From positions 1-55,764 of the forward strand of contig OMJB01000059.1 of NCBI GenBank assembly GCA_900299255.1: a stretch of DNA of 55,764 nucleotides. Reading direction: 5' to 3'. Under the pieces are notes generated by a model. It worked only from the letters and a program-made list of their open reading frames with translations. It searched no databases and had not been told where the DNA came from. Positions within the stretch are counted from its first letter, which is position 1; every line of letters begins with the position of its first letter. This stretch comes from Sphingobacteriales bacterium. Its GTDB lineage: Bacteria; Bacteroidota; Bacteroidia; Chitinophagales; Chitinophagaceae. A program made the translations under genes and the position numbers. Of the stretch, positions 44,707 to 54,870 are shown in pieces.

Positions 44707-45340
44707 TAATCTCTATTCTATCGCCATAGAACTTAGCCTGTTTATTGAGTATCAGGTCGAATACCATTTTTACACGTGCTAATTTTTCACGGGATATCTC
44801 GTCCCAGAAAGAATCACCGTTTGCGGCGTTGAATGCCACAGCGGTGACATTTTTATGGTTGGCAATGAATACCGCACGCTGGTTGTGGAATGACTGGGAA
44901 ATTATGGTTATGTGGTCTTCGCCGAAAATATCCCTGCAGCGCAGAATGCTGTCGAGTGTCCTGAACCCGGCATTATCCATATAAATTCTTTTTTCGGGGA
45001 CTCCTTTAGCTATCAGGTCTTCTTTCATAAGTGCCGGCTCGTTGTAGAAGGCAGAACTGTTGTCGCCGCTGACAATAATAAAGTCTATCTTACCAGCCAT
45101 GTATAGCGCAACAGCGGCATCAATCCTGTTTTGATAGTATGGATTAATGAGATGGCGTGCCTTGTCCTGATACTTGGCCGTACCCAATAGCAGGCCGACC
45201 TTATTTTTAGGAATTGCGTTTATGTCGGAATACAGTTGTTTCTCAGTAGCAGTATTGACGACATAATTGACGGCAGCTACAGACCCGGCCAGCAGTACTA
45301 TTATCACAACTATCAGAATTCGCCAGAATTTACCGGACAT
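44702..45340 (-). CDS. SanA/ElyC-like DUF218 membrane protein
   Basis: A 212-residue protein with one N-terminal membrane helix (residues 7-27) and a periplasmic DUF218 domain: VGLLLGTAKY, NRIDAAVALYMAGKIDFIIVSGD, EPALMKEDLIAKGVPEKRIYMDNAGFRTLDSI, ITIISQSFHNQRAVFIA. This is the SanA branch, linked in E. coli to envelope barrier function and vancomycin sensitivity. The biochemical activity is not established. Confidence 0.9.
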   Translation of the reverse strand: MSGKFWRILIVVIIVLLAGSVAAVNYVVNTATEKQLYSDINAIPKNKVGLLLGTAKYQDKARHLINPYYQNRIDAAVALYMAGKIDFIIVSGDNSSAFYNEPALMKEDLIAKGVPEKRIYMDNAGFRTLDSILRCRDIFGEDHITIISQSFHNQRAVFIANHKNVTAVAFNAANGDSFWDEISREKLARVKMVFDLILNKQAKFYGDRIEIK

Positions 45341-45479
45341 CGGGATGGATAAGTTATTTTAACTATGCAAGGTAAACTAATTATTCAATCATAAAAAGGA
45401 AATTGGCAAAGCGGGCTTGGAGAACAAATGGTTGAATTTTAAATAGTAATGTTTAACGGCATAAAATGGTTGTATATTG

Positions 45480-45512
45480 TTTGTGAATTTTAAGCCCAAT
45501 CGTTTATCTTTG
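45480..45512 (+). promoter_or_regulatory. Bacteroidota promoter of hppA
   Basis: TTTG at 45480-45483, a 21-bp spacer and TATCTTTG at 45505-45512. The predicted leader before the ATG at 45542 is about 23 nt. Confidence 0.7.
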
Positions 45513-45541
45513 CACACTTAAATTTTAACAAAAACACATAC

Positions 45542-47749
45542 ATGAACTATCTTTTTTATCTCGTCCCGGGATTTGGCATCCTGGCTTTATTGTACACATT
45601 CTTGAAGAGTGGCTGGGTTTCCAAACAGAATGCGGGAAGTGATCGAATGAAAGAGATCGCAAAGTACATTGCTGAAGGTGCGATGGCGTTTCTGAAGGCG
45701 GAGTACAAAATTCTGACCTATTTCGTGATTATCGCAGGTTTGCTGCTGGCTTTTATGGGATACTCCAACCCTAAGTCGAGCCCGATGATTGCAGGTGCAT
45801 TTGTGATTGGTGCATTCTTTAGTGCGCTGGCTGGTTTTATTGGTATGCGTATTGCAACCAAGGCAAACGTTCGTACAGCGGAAGCAGCGAAAACAAGTTT
45901 GTCAAAAGCACTGAATGTTTCTTTCGGTGGCGGCTCTGTAATGGGCCTTGGCGTTGCCGGCCTTGCTGTGCTGGGCCTGGGCAGTTTGTTTATTCTGCTT
46001 AAAATGATTTTTGCCCCTAACGGCACACCTGAGGAAATGGAAAAAGCCATTGAAGTGCTGACAGGGTTTTCTCTGGGTGCAGAGAGTATTGCATTGTTTG
46101 CCCGTGTGGGTGGTGGTATCTACACCAAGGCAGCTGACGTAGGCGCTGACCTGGTAGGTAAGGTAGAAGCCGGTATACCAGAGGATGACCCGCGCAACCC
46201 TGCAACTATTGCAGATAACGTGGGTGACAACGTGGGTGACGTAGCAGGTATGGGTGCAGACCTTTTTGGATCTTATGTAGCTACTGTACTGGCAACGATG
46301 GTGCTGGGCCGTGAAACTACATCAATGTCAGGTGATAATTACGGAGGTTTGGCCCCAATTCTGCTGCCCATGCTGATAGCAGGTGTTGGTATAGTTCTGT
46401 CAATAATAGGCACTTTGTTTGTGAGAATATCAGATAGTGTAGGAAACAGCACTGCTGCTGTACAGAAGGCGCTGAACCTGGGTAACTGGGGATCAATTGT
46501 GCTGACTGCTGTAGTGAGTTATTTCATGGTAAATAATATACTGCCTGAAAATATGAGCCTGCGCGGGCATGAATTTACAAGGGGCGGTGTTTTCGGTGCT
46601 ATTTTGGTAGGCCTTGCTGTAGGTACTCTTATGAGTATGATCACTGAGTATTATACTGCAATGGGCAAGCGCCCTGTACTTAGCATCATCAGGCAGTCAT
46701 CTACCGGCCATGCTACCAACATCATTGGCGGCCTGGCGATAGGTATGGAATCAACTACATTGCCAATCATTGTGCTCGCAGGTGGTATCTGGGGTTCATA
46801 TGTATGCGCAGGGCTTTACGGTGTGGCGATAGCTGCAGCGGGAATGATGGCTACAACTGCCATGCAGTTGGCTATTGATGCCTTTGGCCCGATAGCAGAT
46901 AATGCCGGTGGAATTGCTGAAATGAGTGAACTGCCTAAAGAAGTGCGTGAGCGTACGGATATTCTTGATGCTGTGGGTAACACTACGGCTGCTACAGGTA
47001 AAGGTTTTGCGATAGCTTCTGCTGCTCTTACAGCACTGGCGTTGTTTGCAGCGTTTGTGGGTGTGGCTGGAATTCAGGGTATTGATATTTACAAAGCAAA
47101 CGTACTGGCCTGCCTGTTTGTGGGTGGTATGATACCTTTTATCTTCTCTTCTCTGGCTATCCGCGCGGTAGGTGAAGCGGCCATGTCGATGGTGGAAGAA
47201 GTTCGCCGCCAGTTCCGTACTATACCTGGAATTATGGAAGGTACCGGAAAACCAGAGTATGATAAATGTGTGGCTATTTCTACTCAGGCATCTATCCGTA
47301 AGATGGTGGCTCCGGGTGCTATTGCAATTATCTCTCCGCTGGTTATTGGTTTTATGCCTGGCCTTGGTGCTGAGGCACTGGGTGGTTTCCTTGCAGGTGC
47401 TACAGTGAGCGGTGTACTTATGGGTATGTTCCAGAACAATGCCGGTGGTGCATGGGATAACGCTAAAAAATCTTTTGAAAAGGGTGTTGAAATTAACGGT
47501 GAGATTTTCTACAAGAAATCTGAACCACACAAAGCATCTGTAACCGGTGATACCGTAGGTGATCCGTTTAAAGATACTTCAGGCCCTTCAATGAACATCC
47601 TGATTAAACTGATGTCTATTGTGTCGCTGGTAATAGCACCAACCATTGCAACCATCAGCAAGGATAAAGGCCATGCTACTGCTCCTGTCAAAACAGAAGT
47701 AAAGGCTGCCGCAGTTACTGCGCCAGTTACAGTGGCACCGGTTAACTAA
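45542..47749 (+). CDS. hppA: Membrane-bound ion-translocating pyrophosphatase
   Basis: A 735-residue protein with about sixteen membrane helices. It hydrolyses pyrophosphate and pumps H+ or Na+. The substrate-binding [35 protein letters not shown] motif region is intact, as is the second acidic set near [15 protein letters not shown]. The segment [10 protein letters not shown] has Ala where K+-independent enzymes have Lys, which points to the K+-dependent class. Whether it pumps Na+ or H+ cannot be decided. A C-terminal tail rich in Ala, Val, Thr and Pro (about 30 residues) is beyond the normal end. Confidence 0.96.
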   Translation: MNYLFYLVPGFGILALLYTFLKSGWVSKQNAGSDRMKEIAKYIAEGAMAFLKAEYKILTYFVIIAGLLLAFMGYSNPKSSPMIAGAFVIGAFFSALAGFIGMRIATKANVRTAEAAKTSLSKALNVSFGGGSVMGLGVAGLAVLGLGSLFILLKMIFAPNGTPEEMEKAIEVLTGFSLGAESIALFARVGGGIYTKAADVGADLVGKVEAGIPEDDPRNPATIADNVGDNVGDVAGMGADLFGSYVATVLATMVLGRETTSMSGDNYGGLAPILLPMLIAGVGIVLSIIGTLFVRISDSVGNSTAAVQKALNLGNWGSIVLTAVVSYFMVNNILPENMSLRGHEFTRGGVFGAILVGLAVGTLMSMITEYYTAMGKRPVLSIIRQSSTGHATNIIGGLAIGMESTTLPIIVLAGGIWGSYVCAGLYGVAIAAAGMMATTAMQLAIDAFGPIADNAGGIAEMSELPKEVRERTDILDAVGNTTAATGKGFAIASAALTALALFAAFVGVAGIQGIDIYKANVLACLFVGGMIPFIFSSLAIRAVGEAAMSMVEEVRRQFRTIPGIMEGTGKPEYDKCVAISTQASIRKMVAPGAIAIISPLVIGFMPGLGAEALGGFLAGATVSGVLMGMFQNNAGGAWDNAKKSFEKGVEINGEIFYKKSEPHKASVTGDTVGDPFKDTSGPSMNILIKLMSIVSLVIAPTIATISKDKGHATAPVKTEVKAAAVTAPVTVAPVN

Positions 47750-47778
47750 TCAACATTGGGAAGCTCATCAATAAAGAA

Positions 47779-47808
47779 ACGCCCCGTACGAAAGTGCGGG
47801 GTGTTTTT
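47779..47808 (+). terminator. Intrinsic terminator of hppA
   Basis: An 11-bp stem (ACGCCCCGTAC paired with GTGCGGGGTGT, two G:U pairs) closed by a GAAA tetraloop and followed by four T, 30 bp after the stop. Confidence 0.92.
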
Positions 47809-47837
47809 GCTTTACAGCTAGTGTAAGTTTATCGTCG

Positions 47838-49013
47838 TCAGTATCGCTCAATGATACCGGCTATTCCTTGCCCACCGCCAATGCAGGCTGTAACGATCCC
47901 GTATTTTTTATTGAGCCGTTTGAGGTCGCTGAGTAGCTGTATGGTGAGTTTGGCACCAGTGCAGCCCAACGGATGGCCAAGGGAGATCGCACCTCCGTTT
48001 ATGTTTACGATTTCCGGGTTAAGACCCAATCCGGCAATAACTGCTAACGACTGAGATGCAAAAGCCTCGTTGAGCTCAATCAGGTCAATGTCATTCAATG
48101 TCATAGCAGCTTGTTTCAACACCTTTGGTACCGCTTTTACAGGACCAATACCCATTATTCTTGGGTCGACACCTGCGCTGGCGCAATTGATAAGGCGACC
48201 CATCGGCTTCAAGCCAAGTTGGTTCATGAGTTGTTCGCTCATGACGATTGTAAATGCCGCACCATCTGATGTCTGTGAAGAATTGCCGGCGGTAACCGAT
48301 CCTCCCTGAGCAAAAACTGCGGGCAATTTGCCCAGCGCTTCCAGAGTCGTATCTGCTCTCGGCCCTTCGTCAGTATCAATAACCAGTTCTCTTTCTGCTT
48401 TCTTATTGAGTTCGTTCAGATAAACCTCCTTCACTGTAACCGGAAGAATGCCTTCTTTAAAATAACCTTCTTTGATTGCGTTCAGTGCTTTCTGGTGTGA
48501 GCGGTAAGAAAACTCATCCTGTGCCTGACGGGATATCTTAAAATCTGCAGCAACCTGCTCGGCAGTCAGGCCCATGCTCAAGTAGTAATCGCCGTTATCA
48601 GTAGTGTATTCGTAATTGGGTACGGTGCGCCAGCCTGCGGTGGGCACTAGGCTCATGCTTTCAGTACCTCCTGCAATGATGCAGCTGGCCATGCCGTTCT
48701 GTATTTTGGCTGTGGCTATTGCAATGGCTTCCAGCCCGGATCCGCAATACCGGTTTATTGTAAATCCTGCGGCAGACTCACCAACGGCCCTGTTGGCTAT
48801 TATCCGCCCCACCTGCAGGCCCTGCTCAGCCTCAGGAACGGCATTGCCTACAATTACATCGTCTATCAGCTGAGGATCCAGCTGGGGGATGCCTGCCAGC
48901 AGCCCCTGTATAACTTTTACTGCAAGGTCGTCGGGCCTTACAAACCTAAACCCTCCGCGTTTTGACTTTGTGACTGCTGTCCGGTATCCACCAACTATGT
49001 AGGCTGTTTGCAT
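47838..49013 (-). CDS. Acetyl-CoA C-acyltransferase (thiolase), FadA-like
   Basis: A 391-residue thiolase. The nucleophilic Cys is in [14 protein letters not shown] (about residue 88), followed by GGTESMS, the His of [18 protein letters not shown] and the second Cys in TACIGGGQG. It cleaves 3-ketoacyl-CoA in beta-oxidation. The start [20 protein letters not shown] and the length match FadA-type enzymes. No FadB-like gene is adjacent. Confidence 0.95.
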   Translation of the reverse strand: MQTAYIVGGYRTAVTKSKRGGFRFVRPDDLAVKVIQGLLAGIPQLDPQLIDDVIVGNAVPEAEQGLQVGRIIANRAVGESAAGFTINRYCGSGLEAIAIATAKIQNGMASCIIAGGTESMSLVPTAGWRTVPNYEYTTDNGDYYLSMGLTAEQVAADFKISRQAQDEFSYRSHQKALNAIKEGYFKEGILPVTVKEVYLNELNKKAERELVIDTDEGPRADTTLEALGKLPAVFAQGGSVTAGNSSQTSDGAAFTIVMSEQLMNQLGLKPMGRLINCASAGVDPRIMGIGPVKAVPKVLKQAAMTLNDIDLIELNEAFASQSLAVIAGLGLNPEIVNINGGAISLGHPLGCTGAKLTIQLLSDLKRLNKKYGIVTACIGGGQGIAGIIERY

Positions 49014-49122
49014 CTATTGCTGCTTTAGTTCTGTTAAATTCAGGCATATAAAGTTAATACACTTTGCGGTAATAATTTTAAATGAACAACCAGCTTCACT
49101 TATCTTTATATTTACAAATAAT

Positions 49123-50184
49123 ATGCTGACTATGATGAAGACCCTCCGGCCTGTATTTTTCTTTTTTGCTTTTTTGCAGGTGGCCCATGCCCATGCACAA
49201 AGAGCGGTGCAGCTAAAACAACAGGTTGTCGTTTTCAGGCCGTTGTATTTTCATGTGGATGAAGTTATTGACGACAGGAAGAATAAGGAGAATATAGGCA
49301 GTATAGGCACCGGCGGCAAAACAGAGCCGATAGTAATGGATAGAATGCTGCAGTCGTCGCTCAGGGAGTTTATACAGAGAAGTGTTCATCAGAACATACA
49401 GAACCAGCCAATAGATATTCACATCGTCAAGGTGAATTTTAATATCAGCAGGAAAGGCAATGAGTGGGCAGAAGATGCCGAAATAGTTTTTGCGTTTTAT
49501 GCAGGAGACAGAAAGTTAATTGAATACAGTGGGAAGGGGCAGAAACAGACTGAGGAAGACCCGATGGCATTTGTGCAAGAGTTTATGGTGAAAACGCTTG
49601 AAAGTAATCTGAAGCGGTTTGATACCTGGTGGCAGCAGAACAAAGAAAAGGTGCCTGTGACGCAGGAGGTAAAGATGATTGTAACAATAGGAAAGACGAT
49701 CAATAAGCCTAACTGCATTGTGTATAATAAAAACAGGGCGCTCATCATCAGTGATTTTGAAGGGAAGCCGGAGCCGGACAAAATAGAGATGGCTGCGACG
49801 CTGAGTGGGGTAGGGATGGAATCATCTGGAGAGACACAGAACGGGCAAATTGTGCTGAATGTAGTGCTGACGCCTTATTTCAGCAAATCGGGATCTTGGT
49901 TTAAGATAGACGGGACCAACCCCAGGGTGCTGGACCATGAACGAACTCACTTTGGCATTACGGCACTGAGTGCATGTGAAACTGCGAGAAGGATACGGGC
50001 AACTACCTTTTATCAATCAGACTACGAAACCAAATTGCAGGAAATACTCAAAAGTGGTACGGAGGCGGCCAACAGAGAGCAGGCTAGGTTTGACGAAGAG
50101 TCTAATCACGGAACTATCGCAGATATGGAAGAACAGTGGGAGAGGAAAGTCAGGGACAAGATTGGCAAATCGGATTGTTACTAG
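49123..50184 (+). CDS. Secreted protein with HExxH motif, DUF922-like
   Basis: A 353-residue protein with a signal peptide ending AHAHAQ. ATGs at 49132 and 49135 are also possible. The N-terminal 190 residues are of unknown fold. The C-terminal part carries DHERTHFGITALSACETARR, an HExxH zinc-protease signature, and later RFDEESNHGT followed by W and a C-terminal Cys. This HExxH plus D-x-E-x-N/T-HG arrangement resembles DUF922, a predicted metalloprotease family. Activity and substrate are unknown. It converges on the heme operon. Confidence 0.65.
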   Translation: MLTMMKTLRPVFFFFAFLQVAHAHAQRAVQLKQQVVVFRPLYFHVDEVIDDRKNKENIGSIGTGGKTEPIVMDRMLQSSLREFIQRSVHQNIQNQPIDIHIVKVNFNISRKGNEWAEDAEIVFAFYAGDRKLIEYSGKGQKQTEEDPMAFVQEFMVKTLESNLKRFDTWWQQNKEKVPVTQEVKMIVTIGKTINKPNCIVYNKNRALIISDFEGKPEPDKIEMAATLSGVGMESSGETQNGQIVLNVVLTPYFSKSGSWFKIDGTNPRVLDHERTHFGITALSACETARRIRATTFYQSDYETKLQEILKSGTEAANREQARFDEESNHGTIADMEEQWERKVRDKIGKSDCY

Positions 50185-50226
50185 GCTTACCCGCTTTGCC
50201 CTGTTATTCCCGAGCCCGGGATATGA

Positions 50227-51207
50227 TTATAATTGCTGGTATTCCCATTTGGGGTTACCCTTCTCTCCTATATTGTTATAGAAATCAGTAAAATGAAGCT
50301 TGTAGAAATACCCAACAGCATCGCGGATGATGAAATTGTATTTGGATACAATAGTGTAGCTTGAGTTCTTAAATACCTTCCAGTTGTAACCAATCGTTGA
50401 AATATCGTTGGCCAGAGTGAACTGGTTGATGTCTGTAAATGTTAGTTTTGAAAACACTGCAAGGGAGTCTTTTGCAGCAAAGGTATTGTACCTGTTAAGC
50501 AAACAGCCGGTAACCAGATAGGGCAGGGGAGGCGACTCGGCGAAAAAAGTAAAAGTATACTGAGTGAACAGCAAGTCCCATGAAGTTTTAGGAGGCTCTA
50601 TGGAAACCTGCGTTTTTGCGTCGAAGGATAAATACGCAAAATTGTAGAGCGTATCTTTTTTGATGCTCACGGTTGTACTGCTGCTGCCATCTAGGTCAGA
50701 AAAGCGAACGATGTAGTTACTATCGGATACAGACATAAACTGGACTTTCAACTTACCTAGGTTTTGTCCTGCTTCATCAAGCCCTTTATCTATAAAATAT
50801 ACTGCCTTTGCAGCGGTCCAATCTCCGATTGCAGTGCTGTCGGTTTCGCCTGTGGAGCCATCACATTTTCTATGTGCCGTCATACCAACTGTGTCGCTGG
50901 ATGTAACAGATCCGAAGTCAGTTTTGCCTGTATTTAAAACGAACATCAGCTTTGATGAATTGAGGAATATATGGAAACCCTGAGGTGATGTTTCGAAGCT
51001 GAGATCCCATGCGGTTTTCAGATTTTTACTTACTTCTTTGTCAGATTTAAGGCTGTAATAAACCTGGTATTTATAACTGGCATCCATATTGACAGTTGCC
51101 GAAATGACATTGCCTGAAACATGAGGCTGAACAGGCAGTTCTTTCTTCTGACAATCAGCCAGCAGCATGGAAACGAAAATCAGTATGTTAATGATTTTGG
51201 TTCTCAT
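50227..51207 (-). CDS. HmuY-like heme-binding lipoprotein
   Basis: A 326-residue lipoprotein (lipobox LADC, Cys19). Two HmuY-type segments are visible: KTAWDLSFETSPQGFHIFLNSS and KTSWDLLFTQYTF, with beta-rich sequence between. HmuY proteins take heme from host or environmental carriers and hand it to a TonB-dependent receptor. It is the last gene of the operon, with one base between the receptor stop and this start. Confidence 0.82.
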   Translation of the reverse strand: MRTKIINILIFVSMLLADCQKKELPVQPHVSGNVISATVNMDASYKYQVYYSLKSDKEVSKNLKTAWDLSFETSPQGFHIFLNSSKLMFVLNTGKTDFGSVTSSDTVGMTAHRKCDGSTGETDSTAIGDWTAAKAVYFIDKGLDEAGQNLGKLKVQFMSVSDSNYIVRFSDLDGSSSTTVSIKKDTLYNFAYLSFDAKTQVSIEPPKTSWDLLFTQYTFTFFAESPPLPYLVTGCLLNRYNTFAAKDSLAVFSKLTFTDINQFTLANDISTIGYNWKVFKNSSYTIVSKYNFIIRDAVGYFYKLHFTDFYNNIGEKGNPKWEYQQL

Positions 51208-53463
51208 CTAGTCTTTTGTATCCAGTTTTAAGTCTAATTTCACGAACATAGTTCTTCCCATTCCTATCGCTGCATTCTGATCTCCGGATGAATGAAAGCC
51301 TGTGGCACCAGATGCGTTCACGTTCCGGATGTTCATCAGGTTTTTTATCCCAACGGTAATATTTATATATTTTGTCAGGTTCTTTTTTGTAACAGATGCA
51401 TCAATCAGGCTATATGCATCAATGAAATTTTCTTCTTTTACATTGTCAACTATTCTATAGCTGACTGTTTTGCCGTTGTATTTGTAGAATATGCCGGCAG
51501 TAATCTGAGGCTTGATAAAGTTATAACTCAAGCTGCCTTTAAATTCAGGTGAGTAGTTGTATGCAGGAATGTCAGCGTTGCCTGGCAGATTGTTGCTGAC
51601 TCCTGTGCAGGATCCACCCAATGACAGATTTACATTTCGGGTGGCGGCGCTCAGATTTAGTTGTAAGCCTTTGGTTCTGACCTTGCCAATGTTAATATAA
51701 GTGTATGCATTGGAGGTGCTCATTTGAGCAAGGGTAATGATATTGCTGATGTTGTTATAAAAACCGGAGAGATTTGTTTTGAACCTAACGCTATTTATTT
51801 TGAATGACCAGCCAGCAGATAGGTTGTAGTTGTAGGAGGTTTCAGCTTTCAGATCGGGGTTGCCAACTATGTTGTGATTTACATCAACAAAATGGAAGTA
51901 AAATTCCTGCAAAGTAGGGGTGCGGAATCCTTTGGAAAAAGAAGCACGCAGTTTGAATTGGCCACTAAACGAATACATGAGGTTCAGGGATGGAATAACA
52001 GGGGCATTGTAGCCAGAGTTATAACTGCCGCGAAGGCCTGGCCTAATCTTAAGTTTGTCGGTTACCATATACTCAGCACTTGCAAAAACAGCATATTCTT
52101 TCATTTTGTGTGTGCCTGAACTAATCATACTGCTTTCGGCATTCTGTATATTAATATCATATCCGGCTTCGTAATTCAATCTCGCCTGCGGAGAACTTCT
52201 GCTGTATACTGCCCTTGAGCTTAGCTGGTGAAATCTATTTGTATCCTGATTACCATCACTATTGGTCAGTGTTTTTTGCAATGTAGTCAGATCGGTGAAG
52301 TAAGTATTGTCGGTATTTGTGTAGGTGTTGTATGCCAAAAAGAAGTTAATACCTTTATTGGCTGCAAATTTTTTGTTTACTGTGATGGCATTGCCTGTTC
52401 TTGCGGAACGATAGTAGCCGTCAAATGCACTCTCGCCATAAGGCGCTGACGGGTATCCTTTGTTTATGACCTGCTCTTTAAAATAACTGCCGGAATAACT
52501 TATGTCAAACGTGCCGGTGTGAAAGCTGTACTGCAGTGCTGCATTGTATTGCTCTTTTGGTTTCCACAAGCTAAATCTGGTGCTGTCTGCTATCCCTGTG
52601 CTAAAATCAAAAAAGTTGATTTTATTGCTCGGTGACCAGCCTGTAAAAAAGTTCCTGCCTCCCGTAAAAATGACTAAGTGTTTTTTGTGATGCAGTCCTA
52701 TCCTGCCATTCAAATTGTAATTTCCAGCAGTTTCGTAATACCCTGTGAGACCAACTGACAGGTTCTTTGCGACAGTCTTTATAGTGATCAGGTTGATGGT
52801 GCCAGCAATAGCATCAGTGCCATAACTAACAGCCATGGGGCCTTCTATGATTTCGATACGCTCTATGTTGCTTAATTCTATCTGCGACAGGTCAATGCTG
52901 CCATTCTGCTTGCCTATGACGGGAATGCCATCAATAAGTATTTTTACACCTTCGCCACCAATACCCTGCAGGCTAAAATGGCTGCCCAAAACAGCGTCCT
53001 GAGACAGGCGCACATTCAACTGGTTTGTAAGTACATCGCGCAGATTCTGCGCACCCATCCCATCTATTTTCTTACGGTCAATAACATCTATTTTATGGAT
53101 GCTGTTTTCGATGTGGCTAGGTGCGTATTGTCCGGTTACTACAAACTCAGTAATAGTTTTAGATGCCTGCTGTAAAACATACTGTTTGCCCGCCAAAGAA
53201 TTAAGGGTGTCGGTAATTGTGATCCGCCCCATACTTGTATTGGTTAGCAATGCGGGGAGTTTCTCGGAAGAAAGTGCAATATCAACCTTGCCGTTTTCGC
53301 CGGTAACAAAAAAGAGAGCCCCTTCACTTTTATTTACCGGACGAAGCTCAATTTGTGCGCCGGAGATGGCGTGATGTTCTTGATCAGATAATGTTATTGT
53401 CTGACCATTACTTTTCAGATTGAGGCTTAACGTAAGCAGCAATAAAAGTGCAGGGGCTTTCAT
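51208..53463 (-). CDS. TonB-dependent outer-membrane receptor, probable heme receptor (HmuR-like)
   Basis: A 751-residue outer-membrane receptor. It has a signal peptide, a short carboxypeptidase-like N-terminal domain (residues 25-95), a plug domain (NLRDVLTNQLNVRLSQDAVLG, VKILIDGIPVIG, IERIEIIEGPMAVSYGTDAIAG) and a 22-strand barrel ending FVKLDLKLDTKD. Substrate specificity is inferred from the two HmuY-like proteins encoded on either side. It starts 31 bp after the upstream T9SS protein and is followed immediately by the lipoprotein gene. Confidence 0.92.
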   Translation of the reverse strand: MKAPALLLLLTLSLNLKSNGQTITLSDQEHHAISGAQIELRPVNKSEGALFFVTGENGKVDIALSSEKLPALLTNTSMGRITITDTLNSLAGKQYVLQQASKTITEFVVTGQYAPSHIENSIHKIDVIDRKKIDGMGAQNLRDVLTNQLNVRLSQDAVLGSHFSLQGIGGEGVKILIDGIPVIGKQNGSIDLSQIELSNIERIEIIEGPMAVSYGTDAIAGTINLITIKTVAKNLSVGLTGYYETAGNYNLNGRIGLHHKKHLVIFTGGRNFFTGWSPSNKINFFDFSTGIADSTRFSLWKPKEQYNAALQYSFHTGTFDISYSGSYFKEQVINKGYPSAPYGESAFDGYYRSARTGNAITVNKKFAANKGINFFLAYNTYTNTDNTYFTDLTTLQKTLTNSDGNQDTNRFHQLSSRAVYSRSSPQARLNYEAGYDINIQNAESSMISSGTHKMKEYAVFASAEYMVTDKLKIRPGLRGSYNSGYNAPVIPSLNLMYSFSGQFKLRASFSKGFRTPTLQEFYFHFVDVNHNIVGNPDLKAETSYNYNLSAGWSFKINSVRFKTNLSGFYNNISNIITLAQMSTSNAYTYINIGKVRTKGLQLNLSAATRNVNLSLGGSCTGVSNNLPGNADIPAYNYSPEFKGSLSYNFIKPQITAGIFYKYNGKTVSYRIVDNVKEENFIDAYSLIDASVTKKNLTKYINITVGIKNLMNIRNVNASGATGFHSSGDQNAAIGMGRTMFVKLDLKLDTKD

Positions 53464-53493
53464 ATCAGGTTGAGCTCAGGAGCTCATTCCAGT

Positions 53494-54747
53494 TTACTGG
53501 ATGATCAATGTTTGTCTACTTGTATAGTTTTCACCATTCACAGTTACAATATACATACCTGGCAGTAACTGCAGGTTAGCGGGCAGATTTGCTACATGCA
53601 AGCCAGCATTACCCGAAATGTTTGTTGTATAAACTGTTTTGCCTGTAATGTCGAAAATATTCAGTGTAGCAGAGGTCTGGTCAGCAGGCAGGTCATATAC
53701 AATATTCAAAGTTGCTGTTGTAGCAGGATTTGGATACAGTACCAGGCTGGGATCAGTTGATGCTTTCGTCTGTGGTACGGCTGAAGCTGTGAGCAATTTT
53801 TCTTTAGAGAAAAGGTAGTTACCTGTTGAGCTTCCTTCAAATCCGGTGAAGATCAGTTTCCAGATGTCGCCGTTTTTGCATTTTATAAAGTACAGCAGCG
53901 AATCCTGAACGGCATAAGATGTACCGGTAAAGCGTTTCCAGTCGTGGCCGATTGTATTGATTGCCGGGTAGAATGTAGCCGTGCTGTAGTTATTGTCGGT
54001 AAGGTAGGCGGCGTCATAATCTCTTTTTGCTACCTGAACTCCTTTATTTGAAAGTACGCCTGTAACTGTATAAGGGGTTGGGATGAAGGCGGTATGCTGA
54101 GTAAACAGCAGGTCCCAGTTATTGGATACGGGTTCCCTGTCGACCGTGTCATTGTTCTGCATTGAGTAGTAGCCAAAGTTTTTGCCGGTATATGAAGCTT
54201 TATTCAGGCTTGCATTTTGCAGGGATGAACCATCGAGATTGGCGTATTTGAACGAAACAACAGTGCCAACAATTGATTGTATCCAAAGCTTTTTAAAATC
54301 GCCATTTGCGAGTTTGATGATATATAATGAATCACCTTTTACAGAGTGTGTAGTGAGGTCATACACACCCCAGTCGAAATCGAAAGGATTGGCAGGATTG
54401 GCATAGCGGCCAATTGCACCGTACGCCCATGAAGTATCCGAATTCCAGTGAGGAGCCCAGGTAGCAAGGCCGTTTGTGTCAATGGATGCCCAGCCGGCGG
54501 TGTCGTTTTTTGGGTATTTCCAGAGGGTAGTGCCGGTGACAGAATTGATTAGTACCGTAGAACCCATTGTCGACACATCGAATGCTAAATCCCAGTTGTT
54601 TTTTGGGGCGGTGCCCTGAATACCATTCTGCAGGCTGTACCATGCCTGATCGGTGTAACCAGCGCCAATAGATACTACATCGTTAACTGCCTGTGCGCTT
54701 ACTTTTAAAGATACTGCCCATGCGGCTGCAAGTAAAGTAATTCTCAT
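53494..54747 (-). CDS. T9SS-exported HmuY-like protein, putative hemophore
   Basis: A 417-residue protein from the ATG at 54747, which begins a signal peptide (MRITLLAAAWAVSLKVSAQA). Two HmuY-like segments occur, NNWDLAFDVSTMGSTVLINS and NNWDLLFTQHTAFIPTPYTV. They are clearly related to those of the lipoprotein at 50227-51207. The last 80 residues are a type A T9SS sorting domain (LYPNPATTATLNI, LLPGMYIVTVNGE, RQTLIIQ). It would be released or surface-anchored and could capture heme for the receptor encoded next. The frame extends upstream to 54840, but the promoter sits in that extension. Confidence 0.85.
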   Translation of the reverse strand: MRITLLAAAWAVSLKVSAQAVNDVVSIGAGYTDQAWYSLQNGIQGTAPKNNWDLAFDVSTMGSTVLINSVTGTTLWKYPKNDTAGWASIDTNGLATWAPHWNSDTSWAYGAIGRYANPANPFDFDWGVYDLTTHSVKGDSLYIIKLANGDFKKLWIQSIVGTVVSFKYANLDGSSLQNASLNKASYTGKNFGYYSMQNNDTVDREPVSNNWDLLFTQHTAFIPTPYTVTGVLSNKGVQVAKRDYDAAYLTDNNYSTATFYPAINTIGHDWKRFTGTSYAVQDSLLYFIKCKNGDIWKLIFTGFEGSSTGNYLFSKEKLLTASAVPQTKASTDPSLVLYPNPATTATLNIVYDLPADQTSATLNIFDITGKTVYTTNISGNAGLHVANLPANLQLLPGMYIVTVNGENYTSRQTLIIQ

Positions 54748-54773
54748 TTTCAGACTATTTGTTTTTGTTGGCG

Positions 54774-54781
54774 CAAAGTTA
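54774..54781 (-). promoter_or_regulatory. Bacteroidota -7 element of the heme operon
   Basis: On the minus strand TAACTTTG matches TAnnTTTG, 26 bp before the ATG at 54747, with TTG about 16 bp further upstream. It fixes the start of the three-gene operon and rules out the longer start at 54840. No obvious Fur-type palindrome was found. Confidence 0.6.
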
Positions 54782-54870
54782 GAATGCCCCCCAAAAGCAA
54801 TTGTCTTGTAACTGTAAAGAGATTGTCTGAAAATTGTCAATTATCAACCGGCCATGCTGTTAGCCACTGA

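Noticed and set aside
46796-47530. Minus-strand ORF of 244 codons inside hppA
   Set aside because: Antisense to strongly conserved pyrophosphatase sequence, with unusual His/Thr/Ser composition; a shadow.
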